The notes under the pieces are model-generated. The model was not told the DNA's origin. It searched no databases and saw nothing but the letters and a program-made list of their open reading frames with translations. A program made the position numbers and the translations under genes. From Bradyrhizobium rifense (lineage in GTDB: Bacteria; Pseudomonadota; Alphaproteobacteria; Rhizobiales; Xanthobacteraceae): 64,000 nt of DNA. Location of the stretch: positions 1 to 64,000 of the forward strand of contig NZ_VSSS01000027.1 of the NCBI RefSeq assembly GCF_008123425.1, given 5' to 3'. Shown here piece after piece: positions 25,901-32,635 of this stretch (the stretch's first letter is position 1; each line of letters opens with the position of its first letter).

Positions 25901-26503
25901 GCGCACGACCTCCTTGAAGGTGACGTCGGCGGCGCTCGCCATTGCGGTCAGCAGCGCGCGGCCGGTGACGGTCTCCGGATCGCGCGCGGCCTCCAGCAGC
26001 ACCTTCAGATTGGCGCGCTCCATCATGTCGGTCTGGTCGCGCTCGTCCATCACGGCGAAGCGCGCCGGCACGTTGGCCTCGAACGGGAACTGCTGGAGCA
26101 GGCGCGTGCACAGCGCGTGGATGGTCTGCACCTTCAATCCGCCCGGCGTCTCCAGCGCGCAGGCGAACAGTTTTCGCGCTTCGCGGCGCAGTTTTCGATC
26201 GGGATGCGGGATGCCGACGGCGCGGATCGCAGCATCGAGCGCCGTGTCATCCAGCGTCACCCAATGACCAAGCGTGGTGAACACGCGCTCGGCCATGTTG
26301 GCGGCGGCGGCCTTGGTGAAGGTGATGCAGAGAATCTTTTCCGGCGGCACGCCCGACAGCAGCAGGCGGATCACGCGCTGCACCAGCACATGCGTCTTGC
26401 CCGAGCCGGCATTGGCCGACACGAAGGCGGACGCGGTCGGATCCGACGCGCGCCTCTGCGTGTCGCGTACAGCATCGGGGATGGGTCGTAGTGCCTTCAC
26501 CAT
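22994..26503 (-). CDS. addA: Double-strand break repair helicase AddA
   Basis: The 1169-residue protein is the UvrD-like helicase-nuclease subunit of AddAB, the RecBCD counterpart that processes double-strand breaks for RecA. The Walker A is SAFVSANAGSGKTHVLVQRVIRLLL near residue 30. Other helicase motifs include VLIDEAQDTSPRQWDIV, FAVGDEKQSIFSFQGADP, VMTVHGAKGLEASVVFMVDT and RRLLYVAMTRAADRLVVGG. A RecB-type nuclease motif is near the C-terminus: PDEVLIVDFKTNQTAP (D-x-K). ATG at 26503 overlaps the addB stop by 7 bp; a start at 26536 is possible. It matches the alphaproteobacterial AddA form. Confidence 0.95.
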   Translation of the reverse strand: MVKALRPIPDAVRDTQRRASDPTASAFVSANAGSGKTHVLVQRVIRLLLSGVPPEKILCITFTKAAAANMAERVFTTLGHWVTLDDTALDAAIRAVGIPHPDRKLRREARKLFACALETPGGLKVQTIHALCTRLLQQFPFEANVPARFAVMDERDQTDMMERANLKVLLEAARDPETVTGRALLTAMASAADVTFKEVVREACLSRDHFMAWTDDAGNAAAAAEQMAVVLGVDASDRIEDVETEILDGPFLPRLRWDDIAFALEDGGKSDNDQAGRLREAKAFSGAAQVDTYLGVFLTDEKLPRKAVLTKKFGEHNPSVARLFENEASRLGELIEKRRAVTMRDRTAALLHIATAAAANYRREKQERGLLDYDDLIDKTLAMLDRVSSGWVHYKLDRGVDHVLIDEAQDTSPRQWDIVAHIISEFTAGEGAREGLNRTVFAVGDEKQSIFSFQGADPHEFDKRKRELDRKFTAAGLKFDPVAFTYSFRSGSAILHSVDHVFREPAIYKSIHSVETGHPLHNALADAGPSVIELWDLAEADDRQEIEGWRAPFDGVAVTSPEVKLARRIQAEIKRLVESGTLTGHEGERRPLRYGDMLILVRRRGNAFDAVIQALKHANVPVAGADRLKLTEHIAIIDLMNLADALLLPQDDLALAVALKSPLFGLDDDDLFQLAHDRKGSLRRALGEHAAGSEKFATVLRRLEACEIRAREETPFAFYAWLLGGDGGRARILRRLGHEANDALDEFLELALNCERKAPASLQGFMAWLRSADTEVKRDMEITRDEVRVMTVHGAKGLEASVVFMVDTTSSPADSQRVRLIHVPRGNGGEVVVWAGRKADDPKPVADARKAMLDETEDEYRRLLYVAMTRAADRLVVGGCLPGNMRTVRKLSWYDLIDTGLTGSGLDKQTIETPLGKVTRFARPEDVVALGTPATSVDQTITLPDWLRTPAPRESVDDDLVRPSGQSAEEGRSVRTGESVQSRALALQRGTLVHRLLQSLPDIAADRRREAALGFMTRNAGDWLDADRVTLADKVLALIAEPRFAPVFAEGSRAEVAIVGKLDRPGRPPALVSGQIDRLVVRPDEVLIVDFKTNQTAPKGAAEAPAAYVRQLALYRAVLSRLYPQRPIRAVLLWTEALEYMEISAPALDAALASLHVGVSVLDPARGRS

Positions 26504-29500
26504 TCCTCGATCCCCAGTCCGCCGGCTGCCGACCATTCTTTAATCCGGGCAAGGTCGTCATAAGCGCCGTAGCGGTTGGTCCACATCGGCAGGTTCAGCG
26601 AGGTGTACGGCTGGCTCTCGTCCTCGAAGGCGCGGATCAGCGCCTCCAATTTGGCTCTCGCGTCCGCCGCCGCAGTGTCCGGCGGAATTGGCTCGTCACC
26701 TTTATTTATCTTGAGCTGAACGATACGATCCTCTCCGGCCGGATTGTTGCCACTCAGGCGGACATAGACGAGCTGGCTCACCGACGAACCGGCGTGGATA
26801 TCAGGGAAGCCGCCCTCGCGCAGGATCGCGGCTTCCAGCGTCAGCTGCGGTGACAGGCCCAAGCGGACCTGCTTGTCACTCGGCGGCTGGCCAGTCTTGT
26901 AGTCGAGGATGGCGTAGCCGCCGCCATGGCGCCGCTCGATGCGGTCGGCGCGCGCGGAAAGACGGAAGCTGCGTTCGCCGTCGAGCCTAATCGAGATCTC
27001 GCCGCGGGTCTCTGCCGTGATGGCTTCGATCGAGTCGCGGCGGGCCGTCTCCCATTCGCCAAACCAACGTGCGATGCGCTGGAAGCGCGGCCACCACAGC
27101 GCCCGCGCCTCGGGCCGCTCCATCAGCGGGGCAAAATACGTTTCGCCGATCGCGCGCAGCACATTTGCGGGATCGTCGGGCAGACGCGCGGCAAATTGCT
27201 CGGTGAATTCGCCGAGCGCATCATGGATCGCCGAGCCGCGGTCGGCGGCCGACAGCGGCATGTCGACGGGATCGAGCGCGTCCAGCCGCAAGATGTGTTT
27301 TGCGTAGATCGTGTAGGGATCGCGCAGCCAATCCTCGATCGCGGTGACCGACATCCTTAGTGGCCGTGTCGCGCGCGGCGGTCGTGGCTCCGGCTGCTTG
27401 ATCGGCGTGACCTCGGCAGGCTGGTCCAGCGCACCTGCGAACCGCACGTATTTTTCGCCGGCGCGAACCGCCGCCTTCCAGAGCTCGTCGCCCGCGACCG
27501 CCTCTAGCCGGTGCAGGAAGCGCGAGGCCACCGCCGGTGCGCCGCCGGCCTTGGCGGAATGGGTGAGGATCACCTCGTCGCCGCCGAGCAGTTGTGCAAA
27601 GTCGTGAGCCGAGAGGCCGATGCGGCGCTCCGGCAAATCGAGACCAAGCTCGTGCCGCATCGGGCGGCTGAGCCAGGGATCGATGCGCGGCGCCGGCGGC
27701 CAGACGCCTTCGATCAGCCCGCCGATGATGACGCGGTCGGCCTGCATCAGGCGCGATTCGAGCGGGCCGTAGATCTGGAGCCGCGCGCCCGGCTTGTCGC
27801 GCCGCCGCACCGCACGATCGCTGAACGCGGTCTGGAACACGTCGGCATAGTCCGGCAGCGTCACCATCAATCCGCTAATCGTGCCACCGCGCAGGAGATC
27901 GTCGAAGGCGCCGGCGAGCGCGAGGCCTTCGCGCTCCTCGAAAGCGAGCGGAATACCCTGCTCGTCGCGCGACAGCTCGATCATGATCTCGCGATGGCGA
28001 TGCGCGAGCTCGGCGAAGTCAAACGGCTTTGATGACGCCAGGCTCTCGATCGGTGCCAACGCCTTTTGCAGGGCATCAATCAGCGCCTGGATGCGGTCGA
28101 GGTCTTCTGCCTTGAGTCGCGCCCGCGGTTCGGCGTGGTGCAACGCGGAGACCTCGCTGCGTCGCAGCTTGGCCAGCTCCTCGCGAAAGCGATTGAATTC
28201 ACGCAAGAGACCGCCCGTGCCCGCAGGTGGCCGCGTGCCGCGCAGGACCGCAAGCTCAAGATCCTCGACCGCGGTCTTCCATGCGCCCGGTGCGCGGCCG
28301 AGCCGGCACAGCGGATGTTTCAGCATCGCCAGCAGCGTCGGCGGCTCCAATCCCCTGGTCGCCGCTTCCGCCGCGAGACGGGCAAACACGCCGGCGGAGG
28401 TTTCCATCAGCACGTCGCCGCCGGAATCGTCGAAGGCAAGATCCCATCGGGTCAGCGCGGCCATCACCCGCCGCGCCAGCGCGCGGTCGGGCGTCACCAG
28501 CGCCGCCGATTTGTCGAGGTGCCGTGCCTCGCGCATCGCAATGGCGATCGCGAGCGCTTCCATTTCCGGGTTGGCGGCTTCGACCACCGCGAGATTTGTC
28601 ATGCCGCCGGCGATCTTTGCGGCGACATCCGGCTGTTTCAGCCGGTCGTGCCAGACTTCCGTCTTGGCGGAGGGGCGCATCGATTCGGATGCCAGCAGAT
28701 CACGGCCGCCGTCCGCCGGCGACTGAAGGATCTCGACGTCGCTGCGCTTGATGCCAAAGCGATCCAGCAGCGCGCGCATGGCATATTGCGGATGGTTCGA
28801 GGCCGGATGCTCCGCGAATTTGCCGAGCGAATCGCGCACGCCGCCGATGCTTCGCCAGGCGTCGTCGTCGAGATCGGTGTCGAGGCCGGGCAGCACCACG
28901 GCGCCATGCGGCAGCGAGGCGACCGCATGCAGGAATTTTGCGGTCGCCGGCATCGAGCCGGTCGAGCCCGCCGCGATCACGGGCCCATGCGGATGCGCCG
29001 TCAGGCGCTTCGCTTCGGCCGCGATCAGGAGATCGCGCCGTGCCGCCGGCTCGATGCGGTTGATCTCGGCGAGATGGCTCGGCCAGGCGATGCGGGCGAT
29101 GCGCAAGAATTCCAGCGAGTGCTGCCAGTAACGGTCGAGCATGTCCGGCACCAAGCCGTCGAGCGCGCTCCAGTCGACGCCGCGTGTCACCATGTCGTCG
29201 ATCAGGCGGGCGAGGTCGCCGGCCAGCGCCAGCGTCGAGGCGGGGCCGCCGACCACGAGCGGCGCCAGCACCGGACCCCTGGCCCAGGCGGCGACGAGTT
29301 GCGCCAGCGTCAGCCGACGTTCGAGCTCGCCGAGCCGCGGTGGGATCTCGAGCGGCGTTGCGCCGGAAAACTGTTCGCCTTCGTCGGCGAAAGCGAGCTC
29401 GTCCTCGTCGATGTCGCCGAGCGCGACGATGCGCGGCAATACAACGGCGTCCGCCGCCATCTCGTCGAGGAAGATCTCCCTGACCACGCGCATGGCGCGC

Positions 29501-29643
29501 CGCGTCGGCAGATAGAGCGTGGCGTCCGCCAGCCGCGCCGGTTCCTTGCGCGCCTCGAATCCGTCGACCAGCCGGCCGTCAAGCAGGGCGGTGACGATGG
29601 TGCGCAGGAACGGAACTGAGAGGGGAACGCTGAAAACGCGCAT
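26497..29643 (-). CDS. addB: Double-strand break repair protein AddB
   Basis: The 1048-residue partner of AddA carries the second nuclease and the Chi-recognition body. It is the alphaproteobacterial type: MRVFSVPLSVPFLRTIVTALLDG, LYLPTRRAMRVVREIFLDEM, then a degenerate helicase region (VIAAGSTGSMPATAKFLHAVA in place of a Walker A), and the family segment QADRVIIGGLIEGVWPPAPRIDPWLSRPMR. The RecB-like nuclease motif is GGYAILDYKTGQPPSDKQVRLG (D-x-K). The iron-sulfur cysteines found in Bacillus AddB are not evident here. The start at 29643 is preferred; an in-frame ATG at 29673 is the alternative. addA overlaps its end. Confidence 0.93.
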   Translation of the reverse strand: MRVFSVPLSVPFLRTIVTALLDGRLVDGFEARKEPARLADATLYLPTRRAMRVVREIFLDEMAADAVVLPRIVALGDIDEDELAFADEGEQFSGATPLEIPPRLGELERRLTLAQLVAAWARGPVLAPLVVGGPASTLALAGDLARLIDDMVTRGVDWSALDGLVPDMLDRYWQHSLEFLRIARIAWPSHLAEINRIEPAARRDLLIAAEAKRLTAHPHGPVIAAGSTGSMPATAKFLHAVASLPHGAVVLPGLDTDLDDDAWRSIGGVRDSLGKFAEHPASNHPQYAMRALLDRFGIKRSDVEILQSPADGGRDLLASESMRPSAKTEVWHDRLKQPDVAAKIAGGMTNLAVVEAANPEMEALAIAIAMREARHLDKSAALVTPDRALARRVMAALTRWDLAFDDSGGDVLMETSAGVFARLAAEAATRGLEPPTLLAMLKHPLCRLGRAPGAWKTAVEDLELAVLRGTRPPAGTGGLLREFNRFREELAKLRRSEVSALHHAEPRARLKAEDLDRIQALIDALQKALAPIESLASSKPFDFAELAHRHREIMIELSRDEQGIPLAFEEREGLALAGAFDDLLRGGTISGLMVTLPDYADVFQTAFSDRAVRRRDKPGARLQIYGPLESRLMQADRVIIGGLIEGVWPPAPRIDPWLSRPMRHELGLDLPERRIGLSAHDFAQLLGGDEVILTHSAKAGGAPAVASRFLHRLEAVAGDELWKAAVRAGEKYVRFAGALDQPAEVTPIKQPEPRPPRATRPLRMSVTAIEDWLRDPYTIYAKHILRLDALDPVDMPLSAADRGSAIHDALGEFTEQFAARLPDDPANVLRAIGETYFAPLMERPEARALWWPRFQRIARWFGEWETARRDSIEAITAETRGEISIRLDGERSFRLSARADRIERRHGGGYAILDYKTGQPPSDKQVRLGLSPQLTLEAAILREGGFPDIHAGSSVSQLVYVRLSGNNPAGEDRIVQLKINKGDEPIPPDTAAADARAKLEALIRAFEDESQPYTSLNLPMWTNRYGAYDDLARIKEWSAAGGLGIEEW

Positions 29644-29748
29644 GGGCCGCCTGATTCGGAGATCAGGCGCCAATATAGGGAGGCGGACTCAAATGGATAT
29701 GGGCCGGGGTGAAATCGTCCCCGCTGTTCGCTGGACGAGGACAGGTCT

Positions 29749-29843
29749 CGTAGGGTGGGCAAAGCGAAGCGTGCCCACCATTCCCGCCGAGTTGCCCGAG
29801 CATGTCGTCGGCACGGCGCAAGTGCGCCTTTGCCCACCCTACG
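29749..29843. repeat. Palindromic repeat, family B
   Basis: CGTAGGGTGGGCAAAG (29749-29764) and its exact complement CTTTGCCCACCCTACG (29828-29843) form a 16-bp inverted repeat around about 63 bp that contain smaller palindromic pieces. It lies between addB and the nucleotidyltransferase gene, where it could end or stabilise transcripts. Confidence 0.85.
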
Positions 29844-29862
29844 GCACCGTGTTTGGGGCGGC

Positions 29863-30585
29863 TTACGCCACGCTCTCCAAAAACGCCTCTTCCGCGGCGT
29901 GCACCGCATCCGGCGTGCCGACATGCATCCAGACGCCGTCGAGGCGGAGGCCGAACAGGCGCTCCTGCTCGTTGGCGCGGTCGAACATCTTCGTCAGCGA
30001 AAACTCGCCCTGCGGCGCGTCGGCGAAGATCGTCGGCGACAGAATGGCCGCGCCCGCATAGACGAACGGCACGATCTCTTTTTCCTTGCGCTTGCGCAGC
30101 GCACCGTCGGGCAGCATGCCGTAATCGCCGCGGCCGCTATAGCCGATGCTGGTTGCGGTGGGCGCCATCAGCAGCAGGATGTCCATGCGCTCGGGGTCGA
30201 AGTTTTCCGCAAGCCGCGTCAGATTGGAACGCACGCCGTCGATCCACAGCGTGTCGGAATTGACATGGTAGAACGGCGCATCGCCGAGCAGCGGCAGCGC
30301 CTTGACGACGCCGCCGCCGGTGCCGAGCACCTGGTCGCGCTCGTCCGAGATGGTCACGCGCGGATGCTGGCGGGATGCTGTGTGATTGATGATCTGGTCG
30401 GGTAGATAGTGCACGTTGACCACCGCCTCGGTCACGCCGGCCCGGGCAAGCTTGTCGAGCACGTGGTCGAGCAGCGGCTGGCCAGCCACAGGCACCATCG
30501 GCTTCGGCATCGTATCCGTCAGCGGACGCATGCGCAGGCCGAACCCTGCGGCGAGCACCATGGCTTTGGTCGGTTTGACGGACAT
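29863..30585 (-). CDS. murU: Sugar-phosphate nucleotidyltransferase, probable MurU
   Basis: The 240-residue enzyme belongs to the short NTP_transferase family. The nucleotide-binding motif is AMVLAAGFGLRMRPLTDTMPKPMVPVAGQPLLDHVLDKL. YYHVNSDTLWIDGV-type metal site appears as FYHVNSDTLWIDG. It matches MurU, which turns MurNAc-alpha-1-phosphate plus UTP into UDP-MurNAc in the peptidoglycan recycling route that bypasses early Mur steps. The assignment is supported by the AmgK-like sugar kinase encoded two genes upstream. Annotation pipelines often call it mannose-1-phosphate guanylyltransferase. The start is 30585; the frame continues upstream without a likely start. Confidence 0.8.
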   Translation of the reverse strand: MSVKPTKAMVLAAGFGLRMRPLTDTMPKPMVPVAGQPLLDHVLDKLARAGVTEAVVNVHYLPDQIINHTASRQHPRVTISDERDQVLGTGGGVVKALPLLGDAPFYHVNSDTLWIDGVRSNLTRLAENFDPERMDILLLMAPTATSIGYSGRGDYGMLPDGALRKRKEKEIVPFVYAGAAILSPTIFADAPQGEFSLTKMFDRANEQERLFGLRLDGVWMHVGTPDAVHAAEEAFLESVA

Positions 30586-30709
30586 GCTTGGCTTTCTCGA
30601 ACCTCTGAAATTCGCGTTTGCAGCAATCCTAGCACGGACCGGACTCGACCGCACCGCATCTCAACGGCCTTAACCACCCGCCGTGACGGTTGTACGACGT
30701 GTGTTGCCG

Positions 30710-31027
30710 TCACGCCCCGACGGCTGTGGAACGCGTCTTTTTCTTCTTGTCGCCTTGCTTGAGAAAATTGACACCGATCTGGTCACCATTCACCCAGGCC
30801 AGTTCGCAGCGCCGGTAGGCCAATCCGGTCGACGACAGCACGAGAAAAAATTCCTTCAGATGCAGACCTTCGACCGAGCCGTCGATGGTCAGCTTGGCGC
30901 CATTCTCGGAGACATCCTCCATGGTGCATTCGCGCCGCCAGGTGCCGTCGATGCCCATCATCTGGGCCGGCACCCCACGTTCGAAAACAACCCGACTTTT
31001 CCCGCGATGGTCCGTCTTGACCGCCAT
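30710..31027 (-). CDS. PilZ domain protein
   Basis: The 105-residue protein is a single PilZ domain, the usual cyclic-di-GMP sensor. The N-terminal R-x-x-x-R motif is RGKSR (Arg8 and Arg12) and the second motif D-x-S-x-x-G is in TMEDVSENGAKLTID. The later strand GLAYRRCELAWVNGDQIGVNFL closes the barrel. A basic tail (KKKKTRS) follows. There is no output domain, so it must act through a partner. It is placed between the AmgK fusion and murU on the same strand, which may be chance or may link cell-wall recycling to c-di-GMP. Confidence 0.87.
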   Translation of the reverse strand: MAVKTDHRGKSRVVFERGVPAQMMGIDGTWRRECTMEDVSENGAKLTIDGSVEGLHLKEFFLVLSSTGLAYRRCELAWVNGDQIGVNFLKQGDKKKKTRSTAVGA

Positions 31028-31114
31028 CTGCCCTTGCTCCAGCCCGTCTTTGTCCGGCTGCCTGCGGGCGATGATACCGGTGCGATGGCTAACAGCCGGT
31101 AAACCGGTTCCGTC

Positions 31115-32635
31115 TCAGGATTGGGGCGGCGGGACGTTAGCGAGATACCAGTCGCGCAAATGCTCAAGCGCTGGATGCGCCAGCGAGCGCTGGAGATAGG
31201 TCCAGATCCGCGGCTGGTGGCGCAAATAATGCGGCTTGCCGTCGCGGCGGTTGAGCCGGGCGAACGTGCCGAGCAGGCGCGTGTTGCGCTGCGCCGACAT
31301 GATGGCATAGAGCTCGGCAAAACCGGCCGGATCGAAGCTCGCGTCCTCAGCGCGGCGCGCCTTGATGTAGCGCGACAGCAGCGTCAGCTCGAGGGCTTCG
31401 GGCACGTCGATGCGGGCGTCCTGAAGTAGCGACACCACATCATAGGAGTGCGGTCCGAGCACGGTGTCCTGGAAGTCGATCACGCCGACGCGCGCCATGC
31501 CGGTGCGGTCCGCGAGCCAGATCAGATTGGGCGAGTGGTAGTCGCGGATGATCCAGGTTTTTGGCGCGGAGAGCGGCTTCTTCAGCAGCTCGCGCCACAT
31601 CGCAAAAAATTCCGCGCGCTTCGCCTCGCTCAGCGGTGCGTTGCGATCGGGCAGATACCATTCCGGCATCAAGCCGATCTCGATCAGCAGTGCGTCGGTG
31701 TCCCAGGCGGGAATGGCATGGGTTTGCCCGTCCACCGGCAGCGTCTCCGGCAGAGTCTTGCCGTGCAGCACGGCCAGTACGTCGGTCGCGGCCTCATAGC
31801 GCTGAGCGATCGGGCGCGGCGGATCGCCCTCGATCACGCCTTCGCTGCCGAAGTCTTCCGAGATCAGAAAACCGTGGTCGAGATCGACATGGTGGATCGC
31901 GGGTGCCGAGATTCCTGCCGCGCGCAGGCCTTCGTCGATGGCGACGAATGGCTTGATGTTCTCCGCAAGATGCACCACGGCGCTGTAGGATTTGCCGTTG
32001 TAGACCGCTGCGCCATCGGGACGCTGCGGCGAGTTCATGAGGATGACGACGCCGTCGTCGCGGATCAGCCGCGCATAGGAGCGCGTCGAGGCGTCGCCTG
32101 CCATGCGCTTGCGGCCTGCGTTGATATAGCCGGACGCATCGAGGAATTCGCGCAACGCCTTCAGCCGCGCCACGGTGGCTGCGCTCCTGCCGTGACCGGT
32201 GATGTCCGCGGCACGCGCATTCGAGCCCAGCGCCGGGCGATGCGTCAGCGCGATGTCGATCCGGTCCGCGGGCATTGCCGAGGGCGCACGCTCGGGCCAT
32301 TCGATCAGCACCAGCGTCGCATCCGGCAGTGGTGACAGCCCGATCTCCTCGAGCTCGCTCTCGTCCTCGACGCGATAGAGGTCAGCATGCATCACGGCAA
32401 ATGCCGGCAACTCGTAACCCTGCACCAGCGTGAAAGTCGGGCTTGGCACTTCCAGGTCTACGTCATCGGCGAGGTAGCGGATCAGGCTGCGCGCCGCCGC
32501 AGTCTTGCCGGCACCGAGATCGCCGGTGAGCGTGATGACATCGCCCGGGCCGAGCAGCAGCGCGAGATCGGCCATCAATTGCGCGGTGGCCGTCTCGTTG
32601 TGAAGCGCGACCGCGAATGTGGTCGGCGCGTTCAT
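31115..32635 (-). CDS. TsaE-AmgK fusion: t6A ATPase plus amino-sugar kinase
   Basis: The 506-residue protein joins two enzymes. Residues 1-150 are TsaE, the ATPase that resets the TsaBD complex during t6A37 modification of tRNA: the P-loop is TLTGDLGAGKTAAARSLIRYL (about 36-55), followed by SPTFTLVQGYE and HADLYRVEDESELEEIGL. Residues 155-506 are an aminoglycoside-phosphotransferase-fold kinase like AmgK, which phosphorylates MurNAc and GlcNAc at the anomeric position. Its catalytic loop is WIIRDYHSPNLIWL (Asp365, Asn370), with the metal Asp387 in VGVIDFQD. The start overlaps the divL stop by 4 bp. murU follows nearby, giving both steps of MurNAc salvage. Confidence 0.88.
   Translation of the reverse strand: MNAPTTFAVALHNETATAQLMADLALLLGPGDVITLTGDLGAGKTAAARSLIRYLADDVDLEVPSPTFTLVQGYELPAFAVMHADLYRVEDESELEEIGLSPLPDATLVLIEWPERAPSAMPADRIDIALTHRPALGSNARAADITGHGRSAATVARLKALREFLDASGYINAGRKRMAGDASTRSYARLIRDDGVVILMNSPQRPDGAAVYNGKSYSAVVHLAENIKPFVAIDEGLRAAGISAPAIHHVDLDHGFLISEDFGSEGVIEGDPPRPIAQRYEAATDVLAVLHGKTLPETLPVDGQTHAIPAWDTDALLIEIGLMPEWYLPDRNAPLSEAKRAEFFAMWRELLKKPLSAPKTWIIRDYHSPNLIWLADRTGMARVGVIDFQDTVLGPHSYDVVSLLQDARIDVPEALELTLLSRYIKARRAEDASFDPAGFAELYAIMSAQRNTRLLGTFARLNRRDGKPHYLRHQPRIWTYLQRSLAHPALEHLRDWYLANVPPPQS

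Noticed and set aside
28066..29619. Plus-strand open frame of 517 codons opposite addB
   Set aside because: Shadow of addB with biased composition and no ribosome binding site.
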